Part shown: one piece after another, positions 1 through 10,066 of the stretch
Position numbering within the stretch: the stretch's first letter is position 1
How the letters are laid out: every line of letters begins with the position of its first letter
Assembly: GCA_015179125.1 (NCBI GenBank)
Contig: WHVA01000015.1
Coordinates: forward strand, 1-64,000
Direction of reading: 5' to 3'
DNA: 64,000 bases
DNA from: Gautieria morchelliformis
Taxonomy: Eukaryota > Basidiomycota > Agaricomycetes > Gomphales > Gomphaceae
Notes under the pieces: generated by a model
Told to the model about the DNA's origin: nothing
Databases searched by the model: none
Seen by the model: only the letters and a program-made list of their open reading frames with translations
Program-made: the position numbers and the translations under genes

Positions 1-46
1 TGGAAGGAAATAGAAACTTGTGGAAGGAAACGCGTGAACCCTGACA
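1..46 (-). repeat. 5' tip of a Ty3/gypsy LTR, truncated by the window edge
   Basis: Read on the minus strand these 46 bases match the first 46 bases of the complete LTR at 44714, with a single difference (CGCG against CGTG). The LTR edge is at base 46, where a TGTCAGGG terminus meets the tandem array. A second copy of the 44.7-kb gypsy family therefore lies left of the window in the opposite orientation, or a solo LTR of it. Confidence 0.85.
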
Positions 47-470
47 GTTGCCCTTGTGATACAAGCCACTGTATAGTTCTTGTGTGGGAACCTGGGAACC
101 GTGCTATGGTTCTCCATATTACACTTACCTTACACTAAGGCAATGCACACTATTGGAGTAGATAGATAATGCCAATGTATCCTTATATATCCACTGTACA
201 GTTCTTGTGTGGGAAGTGCACTACGGTTCCCCATCTTACACTTACCTTACACTGTCACTATGTAGCACCAGAATACCACACATTGGTTGAGTTCTGTTGC
301 CCTTGTGATACAAGCCACTGTATAGTTCTTGTGTGGGAACCTGGGAACCGTGCTATGGTTCTCCATATTACACTTACCTTACACTGTCCCTATGTAGCAC
401 CAGAATACCACACATTGGTTGAGTTCTGTTGCCCTTGTGATACAAGCCACTGTATAGTTCTTGTGTGCCA
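47..470. repeat. 132-bp tandem array, about three degenerate units
   Basis: The block beginning GTTGCCCTTGTGATACAAGC recurs at 47, 296 and 428; the last two are exactly 132 bp apart. The first unit is interrupted after about 90 bp. Another partial unit lies at about 187-295. Each unit also holds TAGCACCAGAATACCACACA. The right end runs into the LINE-like coding fragment, so the array may have grown from its 3' part. Confidence 0.75.
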
Positions 471-897
471 GTATCTTGTCAATATGAGGGTGTTGTCCGG
501 TAGCATCAAGCCACACTCAATCTTTTGGAGCTCTGCAAAGGCTTCTGGTGAATGAGAAAGCGGCACATACTCCACAATGATGGATACTGCTCTGTCTTTA
601 ATAATTGCTGTCCCACTGAATTTCTCTAAAAATTCCTTCTTATGAGCTTGTACCCACATTACCACAGCTGCCATGTGCAACTCAAAAATTATCCCTCCGT
701 TCGCAAGCTTTTTGGCCCCCACAAAACACACCCCGTCCCTGTTGTCTGCACGGTCTAGTTGGTCCATGGCTTTGTTGGATTTTGCCACTAGCTCCTGTTC
801 CGAGAGGGTGAGAAGCGTGCTTTGCTTTGCCTGCAGGTCGCTGTCTATTAATATCTGGCATTCCCTTGCCTTTGCCCTGGTGTCATGAACCAGTTTA
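390..897 (-). pseudogene. LINE (Tad1-like) ORF1 fragment
   Basis: The minus-strand frame is open from about 897 down to 390, although no ATG begins it. It reads like the gag-like ORF1 of basidiomycete Tad1-type LINEs: an acidic lead-in (LSEQELVAKSNKAMDQLD), then GAKKLANGGIIFEL, FLEKFSGTAIIKDRAVSI and VEYVPLSHSPEAFAELQKIE. No endonuclease or reverse transcriptase follows, so this is a short internal piece of a dead element. The family call rests on remembered similarity of these motifs; an alternative is another retroelement gag. Confidence 0.55.
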
Positions 898-2207
898 TTT
901 CACCAACTGCGCTGAGTGCTTACACGGAATCTTTTCCCCCCATAAGGGTACGCATGTAGGGTGACCTGCACACAACAAAGGTAATGGAGGAATGGCATCG
1001 AGAACTTGGGTGCCAGTGCCTCCCATGTGACTATGAAGCACACTGGAGGAAAAACCGAGGGGGTGATCCATCCTCATATATTCACACACTGAATATAAGG
1101 CTCCAACAACGCAGGCGGGCGAAATGCTCCGGGCCATCTTAAAGTGGAAACGGTTGATCAACGAAGGTAGCCAACTCAGGATTTGAGGGGAAGGTCTCAT
1201 CGTCGTGGTTGGCAGGTCTTATACGATGCTCAACATTGTTCTCAAATGACAGCATGGTGAACGACATCTATGATTTGCAGTTTCTGCTCAGATTGACACC
1301 CCTCAAGCCACAAATCCTTCCATACTTGTTAACTGTTACGACCATGCCGCTCAACCATCTCCACCACCTCCAGAACACCTCCGCAGCACCTCTGACTCTA
1401 TTCCGCAACAGCCGCAACCTACAACCTCAACAGCCGCAACCTACAACCTCAACCCCTTGTTCTTCAGTACCCCTGGTCAACTCTATCCACCGGCCTCCAT
1501 ACTCAACCCTGAACACAGCAAGATACCATTTCCGTATTTCCATTTGTTCCGATGCCCATTGTACTTACGCACCTTTGTTCTTTTGCCATTGTTCTTACTC
1601 TACCCTGCACCCCCTTGTCATCCCCTTGTTCCGCATTGGTTACTTACCCCATATGTCTACCCGATTCCCACTCCCTCTGGAATTTGCTCAGTACTACACT
1701 ATTACTTGTTGCTTCAGCTCTTTGTATGAAACCCCCATATGTATGTCTCCGTTTCTGCAATCAGATAATCGACTTCGATGCGTGAATCCCTTCACACCAT
1801 CTCCTGTTCTTAGCACAGCAAGTCGTGCAAGCTCTGTCTCTCTCCTTGCCTTCAATACTCTGTCCTCCACCTCTTCCGACCTCCAACCTCCAACCCTCAG
1901 CACTCTCTTCCTGACTTCCACCTTCGCCGACATCCGGAAGTCAAATCCGAAATACTTAGGACTATAGTTCATCAGGGGTGCAACATATAAGTTGAAGCCG
2001 TTGACCTTTCTAGTTCCGACCTCTGGGATTTCTGATACATAACATCAATGCAGTGCCGGCCTTGGACACGGAGTGCGACATTGGACCACACATACGCTAC
2101 AGTTGGCCAGAATGCTTGTGGTGGTGGTAGGAGGGAGACGTGACAATGTGTGACATTAAAGCCATGTTGCAACTCCAACAGTCCGAATCATGTCTCGTAT
2201 TTAGCAG
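898..2207. other. No recognised gene; one weak plus-strand reading frame
   Basis: The only long frame is 1209-1967 (+), 252 codons. It is rich in Pro, Ser, Thr and Leu, has short Gln/Pro repeats near 1425-1455 and matches nothing I know. Its composition fits CT-rich noncoding DNA at least as well as a protein. I see no splice-supported gene, RNA gene or terminal repeat here. Confidence 0.4.
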
Positions 2208-3113
2208 ATGCACCAGGAGAAGGATCACAAGAACCATGAAGAGAAGGAACGCGAGCGCAAGGAGCATGAGCTCAAGGAGAAGGAAACCAAGGAGAAAGAG
2301 CGCAAGGATCACGACGAGAAGGAGCGGCTGGTGCAAGAGGAGCAGGACCAAGAGCCTGAGCAGAAACATGAGGATGAGCGGAAGCGCAAGGAGGCGGCAA
2401 GGGAAAAGGGAACTCCGGATAAGGCTGCCACTGAGAATGCGGCCAGACGAGAGGTGGGTCGGGAGTATTGGATGCCTGCGGAACTGACAAGGGCATACAA
2501 GCGGCTTGGGGATGAAACTCCGGGAGTCAAACTTCCGGACAACTGTGAAACATGGTCGGGATACATTCCAGAAGAGGACCCTAAGGGGGTCCCCATGCAA
2601 GATGCAGTTGGAGAGCAGATATTGAAGGTTACGTTGAATTTTCGGATCGCTGGCTACAAGCGGGAAACTCCCGCAGCTCTGGATGTTGGCAAGAAGTGGA
2701 AGTCGCCACATGAAGACCCAGATACAGTGGGGGACAGAAAGAGACAGAAAATTGCCGATTTGGAACACATTTCTCCTAACACTGCCAAGCCAAAGCCGGT
2801 TCCGATTCCACCCATATGCGGAAAAGGAGCGGAGGGATTTCCTGTCACCGGGACATCGGAAGCTGCGACACTCAACCGATTCAGCATAGTCAGTCCTTTA
2901 ATGGACATTGCAGGGACCTTGCGGGCCATGGCTCTGATGCAGGACGTGAAACTAAAGGGTCAGGCAGAAATATCGCGGCTGCTCCACAGAGAGCTGCCAG
3001 CACTGTTACGTTCATGGGAGCAGATGGTTGAACAGATGAGGTGGTGGAACAATATAATGGATGTGCAGATACTGCCAATGGCGGAGTATGACGAAGAGCA
3101 GGAAGAGCAATAG
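2208..3113 (+). CDS. Hypothetical charged coiled-coil protein
   Basis: A 301-codon frame starting at an ATG. Residues 1-75 are an almost unbroken Glu/Lys/Arg/His run (EKERERKEHELKEKETKEKE) expected to form a single highly charged helix or coiled coil. The middle (about 85-215) is globular-looking, with YWMPAELTRAYKRLGDE and a basic DRKRQKIAD that could act as a nuclear signal. The C-terminal ~70 residues are helical and end in an acidic EEQEEQ tail. I do not recognise a family. The repetitive 5' end may hide an upstream exon, so the start is uncertain. It may be a host gene or an accessory gene of an element. Confidence 0.5.
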   Translation: MHQEKDHKNHEEKERERKEHELKEKETKEKERKDHDEKERLVQEEQDQEPEQKHEDERKRKEAAREKGTPDKAATENAARREVGREYWMPAELTRAYKRLGDETPGVKLPDNCETWSGYIPEEDPKGVPMQDAVGEQILKVTLNFRIAGYKRETPAALDVGKKWKSPHEDPDTVGDRKRQKIADLEHISPNTAKPKPVPIPPICGKGAEGFPVTGTSEAATLNRFSIVSPLMDIAGTLRAMALMQDVKLKGQAEISRLLHRELPALLRSWEQMVEQMRWWNNIMDVQILPMAEYDEEQEEQ

Positions 3114-4330
3114 GCGAGGGCACGCTCAGAAAGGGCAGGAAAGACAGGCCGGCCAAAAAAGAATGTCTAGGCAGGAAGGAAAATGCTCACATAAATGGCC
3201 ATTTTCTTGGAGCTAGACTCGTGGGAAATAAAACTCGGAGGTAGTTGTAACGTAATCACTTCCACTCAGAACGGAACTGGTTTACTCCCGCCTTAGCATC
3301 CAGCTCATCCTATAAAGCCCAATGTATCTTGAATCTTCAATACGTGACTCCTTCACAATGGTCTCCTGTTCTTAGGAAAGCCAGCACTTGTACCTCTGCA
3401 CACAATTATAGATGTTAACCCTGCCCATCTTTTCATTTGTAATATGGCAGACAGCATCCATTAGATGTATGATGCTGAGAGCTGTGGTTTCGTAAATGTG
3501 CATGTACCGTAGTCATGGCTACAAGGATTTGGTGCACCTTGACAATTCCTCCTCCAGCGACCTCCGCCAGAGCTCCAATACACGAGTGTCAGCTCTAGGG
3601 CTCGCAACCCCATGCTGCACATGTTGCCCCCCTGCGGCGCGGTGCGGATGCATGCCTTAGATAGGGCAGCGGGATGGTGATAAGTCGCTGGGAACTTGAA
3701 GTTGATAGCCAGCTCCGTATTCGTATTCGAATTAGAAGATGGCGAATGAATATATGTGGTGTAGCTGAGAAGACCAGAGAATCGGGTCCGCTGCACGAGA
3801 CTGTCTCCTGGAGACTCCCAGAGACTCGGCTGAGACTGCCGCAGCCAAACAGTGATCCTACTGACACCCTCAACACGTCCACAAAGTAAACCAATCCCCG
3901 TTCCTTGCCGTACTTGCCAAAACTCAGTGCATTGCAGAGGAACGTGTGTACATGTAGAGGCAGTTCGGATGGTGGTGAACGGACATCTAACTGCTGGAAT
4001 GAAATAGTGGGTTTGAGGAGGATGGCGAACCTGGCGAACTGCGGTGAGTCACGCAACGAGCCATGTAGACACCGTTCTGGGCGCTGATCCATTTGCTGCA
4101 GTGTGTCTCCCAGGCTGACCGTCTTCACCCGGCGGCCTTAGGCGTCACTTTGCCACCCAAACTCCTTAAAATACACAAAACATCCTTATTTCATAGATTG
4201 GCCCGTCTTACAAATATAGATGAAAAAGCTAGTACCTGACCGTCCGATCAAGGGGGTACTGTTTGTTCAGGCACGGGTCTCCCCAAGTCTCTGAGAGACT
4301 GTCTCGCCCAGCGGAGCGTATGCCCTCGAG
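3114..4330. other. No gene seen
   Basis: Short overlapping frames on both strands show no known motif, intron pattern or conserved block. A 177-codon minus frame at 3595-4128 has no recognisable domain and I do not treat it as a gene. No repeats with clear ends were noticed. Confidence 0.4.
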
Positions 4331-4409
4331 AAGACGGTGGGTGGAAGAAGACGGTGGGTGGAAGAAGACGGTGGGTGGAAGAAGACGGTGGGTGGAAGAA
4401 GACGGTGGT
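4331..4409. repeat. 17-bp minisatellite, about 4.7 copies
   Basis: The unit AAGACGGTGGGTGGAAG is repeated head to tail at 4331, 4348, 4365 and 4382 with no visible change, then a partial unit. The perfect copies suggest recent slippage. Confidence 0.95.
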
Positions 4410-4545
4410 GTTGACGCAGCGGCGGCGGCAGTGCGGTTGCTAGGATAGATCCATGGTCACATATGCATGCCCATATGCAGCGGAACCGTGCATGCCATGG
4501 CAGCAGATCGCCGTCGTCCTCGTATCCGTCCCAGTGCATCTTTCT

Positions 4546-4895
4546 GGCCGTCCCTTTCCATCGATAGGTGCCACAAGCGTAAATACGAATCGTTATACCT
4601 TCCAGTTATTCAACAAATGGGAACTAACTCTAGAACCCGTTCCTTTTTTATTAGTTCTCTTCTTTTTTAATTCACAACTCACTGGCGATGCATATGCAAT
4701 ACCACCCCATGGTTCTTCCCGGCCGTCCCTTTCCATCAACGAGTAGTTGCCACGAGCATAAATCCGAATCACTATACCTTCCAGTTATTCAACAAGTGGT
4801 AACTAACTTTAGAACCCGTTGCCTTTTTCTATTAGTTGCACTTCTTTTTTAATTCACCGCTCACTGTAGATGCATCTGCAATACCACCCCACGGT
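4546..4895. repeat. 175-bp tandem duplication, two units
   Basis: Units begin with GGCCGTCCCTTTCCATC at 4546 and 4721. Both contain the CACTATACCTTCCAGTTATTC-type block (first unit CGTTATACC), the TTTTTTATTAGTT tract and GCAATACCACCCCA, with about 10% divergence. No coding potential is evident. Confidence 0.85.
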
Positions 4896-5417
4896 ACCAT
4901 ATCCAGCCATATCTCACACCTCATACCGACCGCGAGAATACTGACATACAAAGCGGGCTTCCTCCGGCTTCCGTCCCCCGCTGGCACAGTACGCATCACT
5001 CGAATTGGCCCAAGCGCACATCCCTCGCAATGCCCTGAGCACGCAGCCCAAGCACGCGTGACGATCGCCTGTCAGCCCTGCCATACATACCGCCACACAC
5101 AGCACCATCCCAATCCCATATCCGAATCCGCCTCCACGCCCAACGTTCAGCCACCCATCACAGCCACGCACGCAACGAGTAGCACGCACAAATAACGGTA
5201 ACCCCCCCAGGGCCGCCCGGGAAGTGGTGCACAATTCGACGTCCACATCCTGCGGCTGCTGCCCGATCACTCCCATGCCCAATGTGTACCGTCGTTGGAA
5301 GGTGGCGCATATAACCTGAAATCGATAGACCTCGCCTGGTCGAATCGCCTTCCTCAGGCCTCAGGGATCGATGTCGCACTATTCATGCTTCGTGTGTCCA
5401 TCAGCTACTGCTCCGTG
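4896..5417. other. No gene seen
   Basis: GC-rich sequence with only short overlapping frames and no recognisable protein motif. Confidence 0.35.
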
Positions 5418-5651
5418 TTAGTGCCCATGGCGTCCATTCTTCATACTTCCTGCTACATAGTAGTACTTGGTCTTAGCAGCAGCTCGGCGACTGACGGGTT
5501 GCCCCATCTGGACATCCCAGAGGCGCACGAGTGTCGTGGTAGCCGCGGTGACTAGCCCCCCTCGGGAGAGATGGCGACAACGAATACGGTGGCACCGAGC
5601 TACATATTGCCAGCCAAACTCAGCGCAAAGCATACCATACCCAGGCGTCAA
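5418..5651 (-). pseudogene. WD40-repeat scrap
   Basis: The minus-strand frame contains GGLVTAATTTLVRLWDVQMG, the shape of a WD40 blade ending in LWDV followed by xxGQPV, as in the WD40 arrays of basidiomycete NACHT-WD proteins. Only one blade is visible, and neighbouring segments change frame (a second frame carries VFVVAISPEGG just upstream). It is a fragment, not a gene, and its parent family is an inference. Confidence 0.4.
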
Positions 5652-6102
5652 CCCTCAGCATATGCACAACGGGATGCATCTGGGGTGCCACATGCGACGG
5701 TCAGTCGGTTGATGTGTCCGCACGTGAGGTGGTCTAGGCAGCTTGGACTGCGAGGAGGAATTTAGCACAGGACTAAGAGACGAGATGGGGTAGCTGACCT
5801 CCTCCTCGACTTCGTCGCCGTCTATGACTTCTGCGATTCTCGAGATCCATGTCGCCATTGCCCTTCCAGGACGTCACCGGGGAGGATATGGCAAATGTGG
5901 TGGTGCGACGGTTGTCTGTGGGTGGCGGGATGTAGTCGACATCCTGCGCATGAAGGTGCGGGACAAATCGGTTTACACTGTGGCATCCCAGTGCGCCATT
6001 AGACGAACAAGGAATACGGTGGACATGGGGCGATACTGAAGACACCTGAAGACACTGCCATAGCGCCATGCCGCGATCTTCGGCATGCGACTGGGCCGCA
6101 GA
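5652..6102. other. No gene seen
   Basis: Possibly further decayed sequence of the WD40-like relic, but I could not read any additional blade. No repeat or splice pattern stands out. Confidence 0.3.
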
Positions 6103-6824
6103 TGACTGGGCGAGGGCTTTTTGGAGCTACAATTAGGGGGGTGGTGCTATGTTCGTGAGGCTGCCACCAGGAAGAGCTGTCGTAGTCTGTGGAGGTTTGG
6201 GGCTTGTGCTGAGCATGAGGCTTGGAAGGCTGGTGAAACACCTGTAAAGACAGCGTGCTTGCGGGGTCATAGAGGGATATGCTGGGAGGGAGTGGAGGGT
6301 GAGCCATCGGGCGAATGGGTACTGGACAGTTCGGAAGTGGACGGCCATGGATGCCCCCTGGGCTTGACAGGATTTGGAGAAGGAGTCCCTGGGGATTATG
6401 CAGCAGCTGTCCACTGAGGCATTACTGCTGAGGGGCGACGTGGGACACTGGAGGGTCTATGCTGGCTGGAAAGATCAGGAGGGGAGATGGACCGGAGGGA
6501 CAAGTGTCGTGTTTGGAGGTCTGGGAGCGGACTGCTTTGGGGTTGGTACTTGGGCACTGGATGTTGGAACAGGTCGACAAAGCTGCATGTGTGACCTGGA
6601 CAGACCGTGTGGGTGAAATGCTTACTTGCGGGGATGCACATATTGTGGGCGACAACAGATCCACAAAACTTGGCTAGGCAGTGCACAGAGCTCACTCACT
6701 GTAAGGCATGACATGATATGTAGCCGTGTTGCCTCTCAGACACGGACCAGCTGTCCTTGTGAAGACGACCAATACGTACGGAGCCACGTGACGATTGAAG
6801 CGCGCTTCAACTGGACGCCGAGAA
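6103..6824 (-). repeat. Dispersed ~720-bp repeat, copy 1
   Basis: Collinear with 22995-23736 in the same orientation, at roughly 75-80% identity by eye. Shared blocks include TTTGGGGCTTGTGCT, TTTGGAGAAGGAGTC, GAGCTCACTCACTG and TGCCTCTNAGACACGGACCAGCTGT. Its right part also matches 35878-35990, which lies directly upstream of the gag start of the tyrosine-recombinase retroelement. On the minus strand both long copies share a short proline/glutamine-rich reading (VFHQPS, QHKPQT). The likely reading is a 5' end (UTR plus gag N-terminus) of dead elements of that family. Confidence 0.7.
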
Positions 6825-7235
6825 CACGTGGGAGCTGCAAACCCTGATAATGCAGCAGCACCCACATGGACACACACCACATAAATCCTGACGCAGCCAC
6901 TAAATCCGTAATACTCCACTCGTCCATCCGGCAACGTTGCTCCTCTCCTCGAGCCTGCCGCTGCGAATCAGGTTAACATCACCTCGTATTAAACGCAGTA
7001 CAGGTATATTACTCCGATCTGAGTTCGGAGTAAGAAGCAAGTAAGTCTTGATGTTACGCTAGGGGACTAGCTACTTACCTGAGTTCGGAGGAAGAAGCAA
7101 GGAAGGCTTCTACACTCCGAACTCAGGGTACTGTACAGCACGATGTCTGACTAAGCGGTTGATCGTGTCATGTGACAACGTTGCTGCAACACACCCCCCT
7201 GACGCGGGCAATCCACCCTAGAATAGTCCCATGGC
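6825..7235. other. Short direct and inverted repeats; presumed copia 3' flank
   Basis: A block CTGAGTTCGGAG-AAGAAGCAAG-AAG occurs twice, at about 7019 and 7080, and the second copy is followed by its inverse (CTCCGAACTCAGG at about 7115-7128). On the minus strand the copia coding end is followed by a purine run (AGGGGGG, about 7195-7202) and then TGTGTTGCAGCAACG. That resembles a polypurine tract and LTR start. No matching second LTR is present, so the LTR is only a suspicion. Confidence 0.4.
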
Positions 7236-10066
7236 TCAGCGATGCTGTTCCACTGATTCGCGAGGCAAGGCCTTCATTAATAGGTCCGCCGGCATGTCCT
7301 TTGTAGGTACGTAATCCATTTGGATGATTTTATGCGCAACTTTCTCCTGCAGCCAGAAGTACCGTAGATCGAGGTGCTTCATTCGTCCGTGATGCTCCGG
7401 ATTCTTGGCAACGGATAGAGCGGACTGGTTGTCGATACAGAGGTGAGACAGTTTATTTATTGTTGAGCCGAGCTCATCCAATAAAGTGCACAGCCAGATG
7501 ATCTCGGTTCCAGCTAATGCCGCTGCTATGAACTCGGCTTCCATCGTGGATAGGGTAACGATGTTCTGTAGTTTGCTGGCCCAACTGACAGCTCCGGTTC
7601 TGATTTTAGCGAGGAATCCTGAGGTCAACCGTCTGTTATCCAGGTTTCCTCCATGATTGGCGTCTGTCCATGTCTGGAACGCTTCGGTAGAGTTGTTTGG
7701 CGCAAAAGTGAGTGCCAAATCAGTGGTCCCTTTTAGATAACGAAGGAGATGTTTTACTGCTGCCCAGTGAGCTGGGCCCGGATTCGAGTTGAACCATGCG
7801 AGGCATCCAACGGCGTAGGCAATGTCGGGGCGGGTCCCGATGGCCAAATAGTTCAACGCTCCGACTGCATTCAAATAAGGTAGGCCTCGCATCTCTTCTA
7901 TCTCCTCAGGCGTTGATGGTCCCATGGTTGCATTTAGGTTCAATCCTGGGGACATCGGCGTGGTCACGGGGCGGCAGTCTGACATGTGGAATCTCTCGAG
8001 AATTTCTCCGATGTACTGCTTTTGTGTGAGCTTCAGCGTTCTCTGTGAGCGGTTGTAATCCACCTCCACACCTAACAGCGACGTTATTTCACCTAGATCC
8101 CTCAGTTTGAATACCTTGGCCAATCCCTTCTTCACTCGGTCGAGTTCTGACTTTGAGTTCGATACCAGCGTCAAGTCATCAACAAATACGGGTATGATGA
8201 TTTTGGTCTCATCACTTGTCCAGACGTAGATGCTCGGGTCTGATTGGAGGCGCTTGAATCCCAAGCCTTCCAGCACTGTCCCGAGTCGCTCGTACCACAA
8301 TCTCCCACTTTGTTTCAGTCCGTAGAGTCCCCTCTTCAGCTTGCATACCCAGTCCGCACCCCCCTGATGGTAGCCTTCTGGTTGCTCCATGTATATCTGG
8401 GCATCGTCGCTCAGTATTCCGTTCAGGTAAGCGTTGGATATGTCTATGGATTCAATGTATGCTCCCTGAAGCGCTCCTTGAGCTAGTATGGTGCGTAGTG
8501 CCGCCCATCGTGCCGTTGGAGCAAAAACCTCGTCGTAGTCAATGCCTGGCCGTTGCGTATAACCTTTTGCAACTAGGCGACTCTTGTATTTGTCTAACGT
8601 TCCATCAGAGTTGAGTTTGATTCGGAAAACCCATTGTGAGCCTATGGCTTTCTCTCCGGGTGGTAGCCGTACTAACTCCCAAGTGCCGTTGTTCAGGAGT
8701 GCTTGGATCTCTGCGTCAGTTGAACTTCTCCATATTGGTGCATCAGGGCGCTGCATTGCTTCGGCGAATGTCTTTGGGACACGGTCGTCTTTTATTGTGG
8801 CATTGAATGCAAGTTCAACTTCGTTTGGTGAGGTTGTATACGCTCTAGCCATGTCAGACTCATTGTATATGTATTCCAAGGCCTGAATAATTGATGCACT
8901 GGCTGCTGCGCCCCCTTCAGGGCCCGGGTCGTCGTGATCAGGCGGTGGCCTCGGTCTCAGGAATGGGTCATTAAGGCGCCGGTAGTCTAGCCGTGAGATG
9001 GCTCTGCTCGAGCGACGGGGTTGATCGATGGGTGCAGGCACTGGCGGTAGAGGCAGGGCCTGGTCTGGTTCAGGTGGAGCAGGGATGACTGGGTCTGGAG
9101 TTGGGTCAGGCTGGTGGTCCCCCGGAGGGTCAGGAGCAGGATCGGGCTCGGGAGCGAGCACATCATCTCTGGGATTTTGGTCTGGTGCATCTAGCAGGGT
9201 GACGACATTTCTCTCCAATGGAGCAGGTGTGGGTAGGAGTGAGCTGTAGTCGGAGGCTTTGGTGGAGAGGCCCGGGAACTCCGATTCATCGAAAATGATG
9301 TCATGTGATATGATTTAACGCTTTGTGGTGGGGTCAAGGCAGCGCCACCCTTTGTAGCCATCCTCGAATCCAAGATAGATACATTTCCGAGATCGTGGTT
9401 CTAGTCCATTTCTCTCATCCTTCTGTACATGGACATAGGCAGTGCAGCCAAATACGCCCAACATCCCAAGGTCTGGCCTTTTGGCCATGCCAGGCCTCAT
9501 ATGGGGTCATGTCTGGTAATGCGGACGTTGTTGTAGCATTGATTATCCAAACTAGTAGTCGTAGAGCATCCCCCCACATCGAAGCTGGGAGATGAGCTTG
9601 ATGCAGTAGCGCTATCATTCCTTCGATGAGGGTGCGCTTGGTATGCTCGGAGATCCCGTTCTGTTGTGGGGTGCCTTTAGTTGTGTGCTCATGAATTATT
9701 CCCCAGCGTTGGAAGCATTCGTCCCATTTTCTGCCGATGTATTCGCCTCCTTTGTCATCTCTGAATCTCCTTACTCTCAGGTTCAGTTGGTTTTCCGCCA
9801 GCGCCTCATAGGATAGATAGGCGTCGAAGACCTCGTCCTTTGTTTTCAAGAGGTATATGCATCTGTATCTCGTGCAGTTGTCTGTGAAGGTTACCCAGTA
9901 TCTGTGTCCGGATGACGTCCTGACTGGGAGAGGTCCGTGTACGTCAGATACGATGAGGTCGAGCGGTTTGGAGGATCGGTTGTTACTGGCCCCTGGGAAG
10001 GGGTTGCGATGCTGTTTTGCAGCAATACAAGGTTCGCAAATTTTGGGAATTTTATCCACATGCTTT
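7236..10066 (-). pseudogene. Ty1/copia retrotransposon pol: integrase, RT, RNase H (broken, 5' truncated)
   Basis: Reads right to left as a copia polyprotein. The GAG-pre-integrase zinc end (CEPCIAAKQHR) is followed by the integrase core (DVHGPLPV, FRDDKGGEYIG, TTKGTPQQNGISEHTKRTLI), then a Pro/Asp-rich linker. RT follows (GSQWVFRIKLNSDGTLDKYKSR, catalytic VFVDDLTLV), then RNase H (TLSTMEAEFIA, CIDNQSALSVAKNPEHHGRM), ending near residue 660 of the long frame. Two breaks are visible: a one-base frameshift near 9480-9490 in the integrase and an in-frame TAA at 9315-9317 just before the linker. Gag and protease are missing. The element stops abruptly at about 10066, where Helitron sequence begins. 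RT and RNase H remain one open frame. Confidence 0.93.

Noticed and set aside
47..470. The 132-bp array as a CRISPR-like or centromeric array
   Set aside because: Only about three irregular units with no unique spacers, and the last one merges into a LINE coding fragment.
2097..2768. 223-codon minus-strand frame opposite the charged hypothetical protein
   Set aside because: It is the mirror of the purine-rich coding strand (Leu/Phe/Ser-rich). The plus strand has the better start, composition and acidic tail.
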